A stretch of DNA of 64,000 bases from Yoonia vestfoldensis (GTDB taxonomy: Bacteria; Pseudomonadota; Alphaproteobacteria; Rhodobacterales; Rhodobacteraceae): positions 2,853,001-2,917,000 of the forward strand of contig NZ_CP021431.1 of the NCBI RefSeq assembly GCF_002158905.1, written 5' to 3'. The translations under genes were made by a program, and so were the position numbers. This document shows, piece by piece, positions 41,372 through 50,148 of this stretch. How positions within the stretch are numbered: the stretch's first letter is position 1; each line of letters starts with the position of its first letter. The notes beneath the pieces were generated by a model. That model was not told the DNA's origin, searched no databases, and saw only the letters and a list, made by a program, of their open reading frames with translations.

Positions 41372-42199
41372 ATGTCAAACGCCGCCCTGGAAACCGCCAT
41401 CGAAGCCGCATGGGATGCGCGCGACACGATTACCCCCGCCACCACAGGCGCCGTCCGCGACGCGATCGAAACCACGCTGAACGCGCTGGACAGCGGCAGC
41501 TTGCGCGTTGCGGAAAAGCAGGCGGACGGGGCCTGGCATGTCAACCAATGGGCCAAGAAAGCCGTTCTGCTGTCGTTCCGTCTGAACGATATGGAACCGA
41601 TTTCCGGCGGCAATGGCGGCAGCACATGGTGGGACAAGGTGCCATCGAAATTTGACGGCTGGGGCGAAAACCAGTGGCGCGCTGCCGGTTTTCGCGCTGT
41701 GCCCGGGTCCATCGTGCGCCGGTCCGCGTTTATCGGCAAAGGCGTCGTGCTGATGCCGTCTTTCGTGAACCTTGGCGCCTATGTCGATGAAGGCACAATG
41801 GTCGATGGCTGGGCCACGGTCGGGTCCTGCGCGCAGATCGGCAAGAACGTACATCTGTCAGGCGGCGTCGGCATCGGCGGCGTGCTGGAACCGATGCAGG
41901 CGGGGCCCACAATCATCGAGGATAATTGCTTTATCGGTGCCCGGTCAGAGGTCGTCGAAGGCTGCATCATCCGCGAAGGGTCCGTGCTGGGCATGGGCGT
42001 TTTCATCGGCCAATCCACGAAAATCGTCGACCGCGCCACCGGCGAGGTGATGTATGGCGAAGTGCCCCCCTATTCGGTGGTCGTGGCAGGCTCCATGCCA
42101 TCCACCAACGGGATCAACCTTTACTGTGCCGTGATCGTCAAACGCGTCGATGAAAAGACACGGTCCAAGACCGGCATCAACGAATTGCTGCGCGACTGA
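41372..42199 (+). CDS. dapD: 2,3,4,5-Tetrahydropyridine-2,6-dicarboxylate N-succinyltransferase
   Basis: DapD uses succinyl-CoA in the succinylase branch of lysine and meso-diaminopimelate synthesis. The 275-residue protein has an N-terminal helical part and a left-handed beta helix with hexapeptide repeats ([40 protein letters not shown]). ATG at 41372 lies nine bases after a GGAG. It heads a three-gene run with the two small genes that follow. Confidence 0.96.
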   Translation: MSNAALETAIEAAWDARDTITPATTGAVRDAIETTLNALDSGSLRVAEKQADGAWHVNQWAKKAVLLSFRLNDMEPISGGNGGSTWWDKVPSKFDGWGENQWRAAGFRAVPGSIVRRSAFIGKGVVLMPSFVNLGAYVDEGTMVDGWATVGSCAQIGKNVHLSGGVGIGGVLEPMQAGPTIIEDNCFIGARSEVVEGCIIREGSVLGMGVFIGQSTKIVDRATGEVMYGEVPPYSVVVAGSMPSTNGINLYCAVIVKRVDEKTRSKTGINELLRD

Positions 42200-42200
42200 C

Positions 42201-42482
42201 ATGATCCTTAGCCGGATCCTTGCGCGCAGGCGGATCGCGACGGGCAACATGCCCTCGTTCCGCGCGGCCTGGGCGCCGGTGGTGGTTGATATCGCGATGA
42301 TCGCGCTGCTGCTTGCGCTGGTTTGGCAGCCGATCCTGACGGCGGTCTATATTGCCGGGTTGCCACTTGTCGGGACGATCATGGTCCTGTTGTGTACCAT
42401 CTACCTGCCCTTTCACATCATCGTCGTGATATCGACGCTCTGGGCCGTCAAATCCCGCTGGATCGAGGAAGACAGCAAATGA
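42201..42482 (+). CDS. Small membrane protein, 93 aa, unknown
   Basis: This protein has a basic N-terminus (ILARRRIATGN) and two transmembrane helices (about residues 28-45 and 50-78), ending KSRWIEEDSK. It begins one base after dapD and overlaps the next gene by four bases. I do not recognise a family. Confidence 0.75.
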   Translation: MILSRILARRRIATGNMPSFRAAWAPVVVDIAMIALLLALVWQPILTAVYIAGLPLVGTIMVLLCTIYLPFHIIVVISTLWAVKSRWIEEDSK

Positions 42483-42811
42483 CCAAGAAGGAAAGCCGCC
42501 AAAAGGTGTTCACCCTGCTGGTCGAGGTTGGGCGCAGCACCGGTGACGGCCTGCCCGACGGGGCGACGGGTGCGGCGCTGATGTGCTATGCCTCGGGCGT
42601 GGACGAGGCCGAGGCGGTGCGCGAAACCGTGGCGATCCTGAAACAGGCCGATCTGGCACCGCTGGATGTGTCAGGCTATGGCACGCTGGACGAACGGCTG
42701 GCCGAAGGGCACGATATCCCCGATGAGGAACGCGCATTGATGCAGCGCGCACTGGATGAAAACAGCGTCATCGTGGCCCAGATGACACCGTTCTACGACA
42801 AGGCGGATTAG
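42479..42811 (+). CDS. Uncharacterised soluble protein, 110 aa
   Basis: The protein begins MTKKESRQKVFTLLVEVGRS and has ATGAALMCYASGVDEAEAVRE and HDIPDEERALMQRALDENSV. It is predicted cytosolic and helical. Its ATG overlaps the stop of the small membrane gene. Similar genes next to dapD are common in Rhodobacteraceae, in my recollection; no function is known. Confidence 0.75.
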   Translation: MTKKESRQKVFTLLVEVGRSTGDGLPDGATGAALMCYASGVDEAEAVRETVAILKQADLAPLDVSGYGTLDERLAEGHDIPDEERALMQRALDENSVIVAQMTPFYDKAD

Positions 42812-42813
42812 CA

Positions 42814-42899
42814 TTTCGGGCAAAGCAGAGACTGCTTTTCGTTGCCTCTCGCTTCGCTCGAACGCGAAAAGCAATCAAAGTTGTCTGATAACCCCGAAA
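42814..42899. terminator. Nested inverted repeats between convergent genes
   Basis: Outer arms TTTCGGG (42814-42820) and CCCGAAA (42893-42899) enclose TGCTTTTCG (42833-42841) and CGAAAAGCA (42865-42873). The element fills nearly the whole gap between the 110-residue protein gene and the D-amino-acid transaminase gene, so it is likely a two-way stop. Confidence 0.55.
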
Positions 42900-42903
42900 C
42901 GCT

Positions 42904-43764
42904 TTAAACCGCGACCTTGCGGCTTTCATCGAGGTAAATCTCGCGCAGCCGTGCCGCGACAGGCCCGGGCGTGCCTGCGCCCACGGCAGCACCGTCGATT
43001 TCCACCACCGGCATGACGAATGCGCTGGCCGAGGTGATGAACGCCTCATCCGCCGCCTGCGCCTCTGCGATGGAAAAACTGCGCTCTTCAACATGCATCT
43101 GCGCTTCGCGCGCGAAACGCAGCACGGCGGCGCGGGTGATCCCATGCAGGATTTCATTGCCCAGATGGCGGGTGATGATCGTATTGCCCTTGACGATATA
43201 GGCGTTGTTGGATGTGCCTTCGGTCACCATCCCATCCTCGACCATCCAGGCGTCATCGACACCGGCGGCCTTGGCCATCATCTTGCCCATCGATGGGTAG
43301 AGCAGCTGCACCGTCTTGATATCCCGTCGCGCCCAGCGCTGGTCGGCAACCGAAATCACCTTGATCCCGGTCTTGGCGACAGGGCTATTGGCAAGGCCCG
43401 GCTTGTTCTGGGTGAACAGCACCACGGTCGGCATGCAGGTTTCAGGGTCCGGAAAGACGAAATCGCGGTCACCGGGCGCGCCACGGGTGATCTGCAGATA
43501 GATCATGCCTTCTTCGATCCCGTTCAGGCGCACCAATTCGCGGTGGATCTCCAACAGGTCGGGCAGACATGCCGGGCGCGGCATGTCGAGCTCATTCAAG
43601 GACCGTTCCAGCCGTTTGGCATGACCGGCGAAATCGATCAGCTTGCCGTCCAGCACAGATGTCACCTCATAAACGCCATCGGCCATCAGAAAGCCACGGT
43701 CAAAGATCGAAATCATGGCTTCGTTTTCAGGCAGATAGGTGCCGTTGACATAGACTATGCGCAT
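42904..43764 (-). CDS. dat: D-amino-acid transaminase
   Basis: This PLP fold-IV aminotransferase interconverts D-alanine or D-glutamate and 2-oxo acids. The 286-residue protein has the opening IVYVNGTYLPENEA, FDRGFLMADGVYE, an active-site Lys150 (RRDIKTVQLLYPS) and the phosphate-binding EGTSNNAYIV. The start MRIVYVNG at 43764 has GGGGA at good spacing; two upstream Mets are less likely. It follows dgcA by two bases, so it belongs to a D-amino-acid operon. Confidence 0.93.
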   Translation of the reverse strand: MRIVYVNGTYLPENEAMISIFDRGFLMADGVYEVTSVLDGKLIDFAGHAKRLERSLNELDMPRPACLPDLLEIHRELVRLNGIEEGMIYLQITRGAPGDRDFVFPDPETCMPTVVLFTQNKPGLANSPVAKTGIKVISVADQRWARRDIKTVQLLYPSMGKMMAKAAGVDDAWMVEDGMVTEGTSNNAYIVKGNTIITRHLGNEILHGITRAAVLRFAREAQMHVEERSFSIAEAQAADEAFITSASAFVMPVVEIDGAAVGAGTPGPVAARLREIYLDESRKVAV

Positions 43765-43766
43765 AT

Positions 43767-44729
43767 TCATCCCCAAAGCTCGGCAGCGGGCGGATGCACG
43801 CCGCTGTCGTCAAAATGCAAAGCTGCATCCCGGTCTTCGGCCAATAACAGCGGCCCGTCAAGGTCCGTAAAGGCCACGCCCTGCGCCAGTATCGTCGCAG
43901 GGGCCATGGCCAGCGACGATCCGACCATGCAGCCCACCATGATCCCATATCCTTCGGCCTGCGCCTGCGCCTTCAGCGCCAGCGCCTCGGTCAGCCCGCC
44001 GGTTTTATCCAGCTTGATATTGACCATGTCATATTTGCCGCGCAGGGCGGGCAGGCTGGCACGGTCATGGCAGCTTTCATCCGCGCAAACCGGCAAAGGC
44101 CGCGCGATTTCCGCCAGCATGTCATCCGCCCCCGCAGGCAAGGGCTGCTCGACCATCTGCACGCCAAGGCGGATCAGATGCGGGGCCAGATCGGCGTAAA
44201 CCTCGGCGGTCCAGCCTTCATTGGCATCCACGATGATGCGCGCGGTGGGCGCGCCACGGCGCACGGCCTCCAGCCGGGCCATATCATCCGGCGTGCCAAG
44301 CTTGATCTTCAACAATGGGCGATGCGCATTCTGCGCCGCCTGTGCCTGCATCGCGGCGGGCCTGTCCAGCGACAGCGTATAGGCGGTGATCTCGGGGCGC
44401 GGCACGGGCAGACCCAGCAGGTCCCAGACGCGCTTGCCTGCCTTTTTCGCCGCATGATCCCAGAATGCACAATCCAGCGCATTGCGCGCGGCCCCTGCGG
44501 GCAAAGCATCCTGAAGATCAGGCCAAGCCCCCGCAAACCCCGCAATCTGCGCGGCGACACTTTCCAAAGTCTCGCCATAGCGCGCATAGGGCACACATTC
44601 GCCGCGCCCGACAATCCCGCCATCCGCCACCGTCACGGTCAGCACCTTGGCCTCGGTCCGCGACCCGCGGCTGATGGTGAACACCTGCGCCAGCCGGAAC
44701 ACATCAGATGAAACTGCAACCTTCATCAT
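43767..44729 (-). CDS. dgcA: N-acetyl-D-glutamate racemase DgcA (dipeptide-epimerase-like)
   Basis: The 320-residue enolase-superfamily enzyme has the KxK pair (LLKIKLG), metal ligands in VDANEGW, VEQPLP and ADESC, and a second Lys in VNIKLDKTGG. Alone it would be called L-Ala-D/L-Glu epimerase, but next to dgcN it fits DgcA, which converts N-acetyl-D-Glu to N-acetyl-L-Glu. The start is ATG at 44729 or the next codon; the first lies inside a dispersed repeat copy. Confidence 0.9.
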   Translation of the reverse strand: MMKVAVSSDVFRLAQVFTISRGSRTEAKVLTVTVADGGIVGRGECVPYARYGETLESVAAQIAGFAGAWPDLQDALPAGAARNALDCAFWDHAAKKAGKRVWDLLGLPVPRPEITAYTLSLDRPAAMQAQAAQNAHRPLLKIKLGTPDDMARLEAVRRGAPTARIIVDANEGWTAEVYADLAPHLIRLGVQMVEQPLPAGADDMLAEIARPLPVCADESCHDRASLPALRGKYDMVNIKLDKTGGLTEALALKAQAQAEGYGIMVGCMVGSSLAMAPATILAQGVAFTDLDGPLLLAEDRDAALHFDDSGVHPPAAELWG

Positions 44730-44759
44730 CTTACGAGCCCAAATATCCCCGCCGGAGGC
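44727..44759. repeat. Dispersed intergenic repeat, copy 5, overlapping the dgcA start
   Basis: CATCTTACGAGCCCAAAT followed by ATCCCCGCCGGAGGC is the reverse of the family form. On the minus strand it supplies the dgcA leader and the first of two Met codons. Confidence 0.8.
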
Positions 44760-44784
44760 ATCGGGTTTCGCCAGAAATCCGACA

Positions 44785-45786
44785 TCAGATCGCCTCCAGC
44801 GCATCAACCAGCCGCGCTGCCCCTTGCCGGAACGTATCGACCGTGGGCAAGCCCATCCGCCCTTCGACCTCGGCCAGATAGGCCAAGGCATCAACCTCGG
44901 ACAGATGCTGCGTGTTGACCGAGATGCCGACGATCTGACAGGCCGGGTTGGCGATGCGGGCGATCGGCAGCACCATGTCGCGCAAAGCTTCCAGCTTGGG
45001 CAGCGCATAGCCGGGCAAGCCGCGCATATGTTTGCGCGTCGGTTCATGCGCCAGCACCAGCGCATCGGGCTGGCCGCCATGGATCAGCGCCATGGTCACA
45101 CCGGAATAGGACACATGGAACAGGCTGCCCTGCCCTTCGATATGATCCCAATGATCGGGGTCGTTGTCGGGGGTCAGATATTCCACGGCCCCCGCCATGA
45201 AATCCGCGACCACCGCATCCAGCGGCACGCCGCCGCCGGTGATCAGGATACCGGTCTGGCCGGTGGGGCGGAAGGTGGATTTCATGCCGCGCTTTTGCAT
45301 CTCGATATCCATGGCAAGGCCGGTATACATCTTGCCCACCGAACAATCGGTGCCGACGGCCAGACAGCGCTTGCCCGTCCGTTTCACACCATTGGCGATC
45401 GGATAGGCCACCGATGGCACACGCACGTCAAACAGGCTCCGGCCATGCTCTTCGGCGGCGGCGACCAGATCAGGCTCGTCGCGCAGCAGGTTATGCAGGC
45501 CCGAGGCCAGATCGAACCCCAGCGCCAGCGCCTGCAACAGCACCTCTTTCCACGCGGCAGAGATCACGCCGCCCCGATTGGCCACGCCGATGACCAGCGT
45601 CTTGGCGCCGGCGGCCCGCGCCTCTTGCAGCGTCATATCCGCCATGCCGACATCGGCCCCGCAGCCGGGCATCCGGTATTGGCCCACGGCATTCTGCGGA
45701 CGCCAATCCTTGATCCCCTGCGCCACTTTCGCGGCCAGCTGGTCCGGCGCATCGCCAAGAAACAAAAGATAGGGGGTCTGGATCAT
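44785..45786 (-). CDS. dgcN: N-acetyltransferase DgcN (DUF1611)
   Basis: This 333-residue DUF1611 protein has a Rossmann-like N-terminal half (YLLFLGDAPDQL, KTLVIGVANRGG) and a P-loop-like GTDCSVGKMYT, then TFRPTGQTGILITG. DgcN acetylates D-glutamate in a D-Glu catabolic route described from marine bacteria. Gene order dgcN-dgcA-dat on one strand supports this. Upstream lies a 225-base gap with AT-rich sequence, the probable promoter region. Confidence 0.9.
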   Translation of the reverse strand: MIQTPYLLFLGDAPDQLAAKVAQGIKDWRPQNAVGQYRMPGCGADVGMADMTLQEARAAGAKTLVIGVANRGGVISAAWKEVLLQALALGFDLASGLHNLLRDEPDLVAAAEEHGRSLFDVRVPSVAYPIANGVKRTGKRCLAVGTDCSVGKMYTGLAMDIEMQKRGMKSTFRPTGQTGILITGGGVPLDAVVADFMAGAVEYLTPDNDPDHWDHIEGQGSLFHVSYSGVTMALIHGGQPDALVLAHEPTRKHMRGLPGYALPKLEALRDMVLPIARIANPACQIVGISVNTQHLSEVDALAYLAEVEGRMGLPTVDTFRQGAARLVDALEAI

Positions 45787-45962
45787 CGCAAGCTCCGGTC
45801 AATCGGTTAAGGACATGGACAGTCTATCGCGGAAAAGGCCGGATATTCTTTGCAAAATCATTGCCTGATGACAATTTATTCGAAGCTTTCTGCGCCATAG
45901 GCCGATTCTACCGTAAAAGCCACCATCCACATCACCCGGATTAAAATCACCCGCGCAACGCA

Positions 45963-45990
45963 AAAGCCCGGACGCGAACGCCCGGGCTTT
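45963..45990 (-). terminator. Terminator of the glnK-amt operon
   Basis: AAAGCCCGG pairs with CCGGGCTTT over a ten-base loop. It lies 22 bases beyond the amt stop on the minus strand, and a short T-run follows in that direction. Confidence 0.8.
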
Positions 45991-46011
45991 CGTTGATTTT
46001 GCAAGGCTGGA

Positions 46012-47331
46012 TCAGCCTTTGGAAAACTCTGGATAGGCTTCCATACCCAGCTCGCTCAGGTCCAGACCGGTCACTTCCGATTCCTGGCTGACGCGGATCC
46101 CCATGGTCATCTTGAAGATATACCACACGACGAGGGACACGAAGAAGGTGAACACACCGTAGGCCACGATACCGGTCAGCTGTGTCATCAGGCTGGTGCC
46201 GTCATTGTAGAAGACAACAGCAATGGTGCCCCAGATACCGGCGAACAGGTGGACAGGGATCGCACCGACGACATCGTCGATCTTCAGCTTGTCCAGCAGC
46301 GGCACGGCGAAGACCACGATCACACCACCGACAGCACCGATCCAGAGCGCGCCAAACAGCGTCGGATAGAGCGGTTCCGCAGTGATGGCGACCAGACCGG
46401 CCAGCGCGCCGTTCAGCACCATGGTCAGATCGACCTTCTTGTACAGGATCTGCGTCAGGATCAGCGCGGTCACCGCACCGGCAGACGCCGCCATGTTGGT
46501 ATTCGCAAAGATCCGGCCGACATCGGTGATGTCACCCACGGTGCCCGCAGCCAGCTGCGAACCGCCGTTGAAACCGAACCAGCCCAGCCACAGGATGAAC
46601 GTCCCCAATGTGGCCAGCGCAAGGTTGGAACCGGGCATCGGGTTGACGCGGCCATCCTTGTATTTGCCCAGACGCGGACCCAGCACGATGGCACCAGCCA
46701 AAGCAGCCCAGCCACCGACCGAATGCACAACAGTCGAACCAGCAAAGTCAGAGAAGCCCATCTCAGACAGCCAGCCGCCGCCCCACTGCCAGGACCCCGA
46801 GATCGGATACATGAAGCCCGTCAGCACGACGACAAAGGCAAGAAACGGCCACAGTTTGATCCGCTCGGCCAGCGCACCCGACACGATGGATGCCGTGGCA
46901 GCAACGAACATCAACTGAAAGAAGAAGTCCGACGCAACAGAGGCGTAATCAAGCGATGCCTCATCCGCGCCAAGGCCCACAGCCTCTAGCACCGTGATGT
47001 TGAAGAACCCGCCGACATAGCCGTTGAAATCGCCCGGATACATCAGGTTAAAGCCGACCAGCCAATACATGATGCCCGCGATGGAAAACAACGCGATATT
47101 CTTGGTCAGCTGCGTGGTGACGTTCTTGGACCGGACCAGACCAGCCTCGAGCATGGTAAAGCCAGCCGCCATCCAGAACACCAGAAAGCCGCCCACAAGG
47201 AACAGCAGGGTGGTCATGATATAGGGGCCGATTTCGTCGAAGGTGGGTGCCACTTCCGCCTCTTGCGCGAAGCCCGCCATGGGAAGCAGCGCAAGCCCCG
47301 CCCCAAGCATAATTAGTTTTTTCATATTCAT
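46012..47331 (-). CDS. amt: Ammonium transporter Amt
   Basis: Amt is a trimeric ammonium channel of the inner membrane. The 439-residue protein has a signal-like N-terminus (MNMKKLIMLGAG), eleven hydrophobic segments, and the paired channel histidines in STVVHSVGGW and PVHLFAGIWG. The Amt signature region with FNGGSQLAAG is present. I start at 47331, with GAGG nine bases ahead. It follows glnK, which blocks it when nitrogen is plentiful. Confidence 0.95.
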   Translation of the reverse strand: MNMKKLIMLGAGLALLPMAGFAQEAEVAPTFDEIGPYIMTTLLFLVGGFLVFWMAAGFTMLEAGLVRSKNVTTQLTKNIALFSIAGIMYWLVGFNLMYPGDFNGYVGGFFNITVLEAVGLGADEASLDYASVASDFFFQLMFVAATASIVSGALAERIKLWPFLAFVVVLTGFMYPISGSWQWGGGWLSEMGFSDFAGSTVVHSVGGWAALAGAIVLGPRLGKYKDGRVNPMPGSNLALATLGTFILWLGWFGFNGGSQLAAGTVGDITDVGRIFANTNMAASAGAVTALILTQILYKKVDLTMVLNGALAGLVAITAEPLYPTLFGALWIGAVGGVIVVFAVPLLDKLKIDDVVGAIPVHLFAGIWGTIAVVFYNDGTSLMTQLTGIVAYGVFTFFVSLVVWYIFKMTMGIRVSQESEVTGLDLSELGMEAYPEFSKG

Positions 47332-47356
47332 GGATTTGTTCCTCGTTGCGCCGCGT

Positions 47357-47695
47357 TTACAGCGCGTCATCATTGGTCTCGCCGGTGCGCACGCGCACTG
47401 CGCTTTGCACGTCGAGCACGAAAACCTTGCCGTCGCCGATCTTGTCGGTCTTGGCGGTGGTGGTGATGGTAGAGACGACCTGATCAGCCATGCTGTCAGG
47501 CACGACGATCTCGAGCTTCACCTTGGGCACAAAATTCACGGCATATTCCGCGCCGCGATAGATTTCTGTATGGCCCGACTGCGATCCGAACCCCTTGATT
47601 TCTGACACCATCATGCCGCGCACGCCGATGGTGGTCAGCGCTTCGCGGACCTCCTCCAGCTTGAACGGCTTGATTGTTGCAATGATGAGTTTCAC
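47357..47695 (-). CDS. glnK: Nitrogen regulatory protein P-II (GlnK)
   Basis: GlnK senses 2-oxoglutarate and ATP/ADP and gates the ammonium channel. The 112-residue protein has MKLIIATIKPFKLEEV, the T-loop with the uridylylated Tyr51 (RGAEYAVNF), and a C-terminal VRTGETNDDAL. The start is GTG at 47695, preceded by GGGGAA; the longer frame has an unlikely N-terminus. Gene order glnK-amt is classic. Confidence 0.97.
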   Translation of the reverse strand: MKLIIATIKPFKLEEVREALTTIGVRGMMVSEIKGFGSQSGHTEIYRGAEYAVNFVPKVKLEIVVPDSMADQVVSTITTTAKTDKIGDGKVFVLDVQSAVRVRTGETNDDAL

Positions 47696-47847
47696 GTTCT
47701 TCCCCTCGCAATGGATTGCGGCAACGCCCAGCCCGGCGTCCGCTTGCACGCACCAAAGAACGCGGCAGTGCAGCATCGGCAAGGATTTGCCTATGTGCGG
47801 ACGGGTTCAGATCGGGTGAGTTTGCACAAATATTGCACAATTTAATC

Positions 47848-47872
47848 GCTTTGCCCAATTAATAAGCAAAGC
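47848..47872. promoter_or_regulatory. Possible NtrC site upstream of glnK (GCTTTGC-N11-GCAAAGC)
   Basis: This perfect 7+7 inverted repeat contains TGC-N11-GCA, the core spacing of NtrC sites, about 153 bases upstream of the glnK start. Two TTGTGCA direct repeats lie between it and the gene on the minus strand. NtrC control of glnK-amt is usual, so I rate this as likely but unproven. Confidence 0.55.
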
Positions 47873-47965
47873 AAAAAGAGGAGAGCGCGACTCATCGCAT
47901 CTCTACAATTCCTTTCCATCCGTTTAAGATATCGCAAAACAGGCGCAGATACATTCGGGCGGATC

Positions 47966-50140
47966 ATGAGCAGCAACGGCAAAAGACGGACACCGCTGGT
48001 GGCCGACAAACGCTATCCCGACAAGGCCAGCCCGAAAAAACCGGCTGCCAAGAAAGCTGCCAAAACACCGCCGCCCCCGCGCAAGCCGCGCAGCCGCAAG
48101 CCAGCCCGCCGCGCGCGTCCGACCACATTGCTGGGATGGCTGCTCTGGCCGTTTCGTCTTTTGCTGCGGATCATCTGGGCGATCACCTGGCGCAGCGGGC
48201 TTGTTGCCGCGCTGATCGTCGCGGCGGTGTCGATGTATTTTGCCCAGCAAATGCCCCCGATCCAAACCCTGATCGACCAGCGCGCGCGCGGATCGGTCAC
48301 CATGGCCGATCTGACCGGAGAGGTCTTTGCCTGGCGCGGCGACCAGTTCGGCGGCATGGTCACGGCGCGCAACATATCCCCGCATCTGCATGATGCCGTC
48401 GTCGCCACCGAGGACCGGCGCTTTTATCGCCATTTCGGCCTGTCGCCGCGCGGCATCGCCTCTGCCATTCGCATTAACATGAATGAAGGGCGCGGCCCTT
48501 TGTCCGGCAACGGCGGGTCCACGATAACCCAACAGACAGCAAAACTGCTTTGCCTTGGCGTGCCCTATGATCCCAACGCTTGGGAATCAGAGGCCGCCTA
48601 TGAAGCGGATTGCCGCCGCACGACGCTGGCCCGCAAGATCCGCGAGGCATTTTACGCCATCGGCATGGAAATCGCCTATACCAAGGAAGAGATCCTGACA
48701 CTTTACCTCAACCGTGCCTATTTGGGCGCGGGCAGTCGCGGGTTCGAGGCGGCCGCACAGCGCTATTTCGGGATCTCGGCCGCCGAGGTGAACCCAGCCC
48801 AGGCCGCAATGCTGGCGGGGCTGCTCAAGGCGCCGTCTACCCTGGCCCCCACGGCGAATATCGAACGCTCCCGCGAACGGGCCGCTGTCGTGATCGGGTT
48901 GATGGCCGATCAGGACTATCTGACCGCCGCGCAGGCAAGCGAGGCGCTTGCCAACCCCGCAAGGCTGTCACGCGCCGCCGAGGCCCGGTCGGGCGGGTTC
49001 TTTGCCGATTGGGTCATGGAAAGCGGGCCGGAATTCTTTACCCGCAACACCACCGAAGACGTGATCATCCGCACCACGCTTGACCAACGCATCCAGCGCG
49101 CCGCCGAAGAGGCCTTGGTATCGGTGTTCGAAAATCAGGTCGCCGAAGGGTCCGAGGCGCAGGCCGCGATCGTGGTCATGTCCGCCGACGGGGCCGTGCG
49201 CGCCATGGTCGGCGGGCGTAATTTGCGCGCCACGGGTGCGTTCAACCGCGCCACACAGGCCTTGCGCCAGACCGGTTCGGCCTTCAAGCCTTTCATCTAT
49301 GCCGCAGCGCTCGATCTGGGCGTGTCGCCCTATGCGATGGTCAATGATGCGCCGCAATGCTGGTCGATCCGCGGATCGCGCGAATGGTGTCCCGAGAATT
49401 ATGACCGCGAATTCAAAGGGCCGGTGACCCTGACCCAGGCGCTGGCCGAAAGCCGCAACCTGCCTGCCATCCTGCTGTCCGAGGATGTCGGCCGCGAATA
49501 TGTCCGCAATGTCGCCAATGGGTTCGGCTTGCAAGGCGAACTGGCCGAAGGGCCGGCATTGGCGCTGGGTGTTTCGGAAAGCACGCTGCTGAACATCACC
49601 GGGGCCTATGCGGGCATCCTGAACGGCGGGTCACAGGTAACGCCTTACGGCTTGCTCGATCTGCGGATTCTGGGCGATTCAGAGGTCTTGATGGATTCCC
49701 AAGGCGCCGGCATCGGCAAGCGGATCATCAGCGCAGAGGCCGCGCGCCAATTGACCTGGATGATGACCCGCGTCGTCGAAGAAGGCACCGGACGGCGCGC
49801 CCGCATCGCGGGCTGGGAAATCGCGGGCAAGACCGGTACCACGAATTCATCGCGCGATGCATGGTTCATCGGCTTTACCGGCGATTATGTCACCGGGGTC
49901 TGGATGGGCTATGACAACAACACGCCGTTGCGCGGTGTGACGGGTGGCGGCCTGCCCGCCGATATCTGGCGCGAAACCATGGTCCGTGTGCTGGAAGGCC
50001 AGACGCCCATACCGCTGCCCATGATGGTGCCACAGACAGCAGCCCCCACGGGCATTCTGGACAGCCAAGGCGGTGAAGTCGTGGATGACGACATCGTCAA
50101 TCTGCTGGATCTGCTGGTCCAAGGGGCCGCGGCGAACTGA
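47966..50140 (+). CDS. Class A penicillin-binding protein (PBP1A type)
   Basis: This bifunctional enzyme polymerises and cross-links peptidoglycan. The 724-residue protein has a basic, Lys/Pro-rich cytosolic tail (1-52), one transmembrane helix (about 55-95), the GT51 domain with catalytic Glu149 (ATEDRRFYRHFG) and GGSTITQQTAK, then the transpeptidase domain with Ser438 and Lys441 (GSAFKPF), the ESRN motif and GKTGTTN. The basic tail is long. Start at 47966. Confidence 0.95.
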   Translation: MSSNGKRRTPLVADKRYPDKASPKKPAAKKAAKTPPPPRKPRSRKPARRARPTTLLGWLLWPFRLLLRIIWAITWRSGLVAALIVAAVSMYFAQQMPPIQTLIDQRARGSVTMADLTGEVFAWRGDQFGGMVTARNISPHLHDAVVATEDRRFYRHFGLSPRGIASAIRINMNEGRGPLSGNGGSTITQQTAKLLCLGVPYDPNAWESEAAYEADCRRTTLARKIREAFYAIGMEIAYTKEEILTLYLNRAYLGAGSRGFEAAAQRYFGISAAEVNPAQAAMLAGLLKAPSTLAPTANIERSRERAAVVIGLMADQDYLTAAQASEALANPARLSRAAEARSGGFFADWVMESGPEFFTRNTTEDVIIRTTLDQRIQRAAEEALVSVFENQVAEGSEAQAAIVVMSADGAVRAMVGGRNLRATGAFNRATQALRQTGSAFKPFIYAAALDLGVSPYAMVNDAPQCWSIRGSREWCPENYDREFKGPVTLTQALAESRNLPAILLSEDVGREYVRNVANGFGLQGELAEGPALALGVSESTLLNITGAYAGILNGGSQVTPYGLLDLRILGDSEVLMDSQGAGIGKRIISAEAARQLTWMMTRVVEEGTGRRARIAGWEIAGKTGTTNSSRDAWFIGFTGDYVTGVWMGYDNNTPLRGVTGGGLPADIWRETMVRVLEGQTPIPLPMMVPQTAAPTGILDSQGGEVVDDDIVNLLDLLVQGAAAN

Positions 50141-50148
50141 GACCAGCG

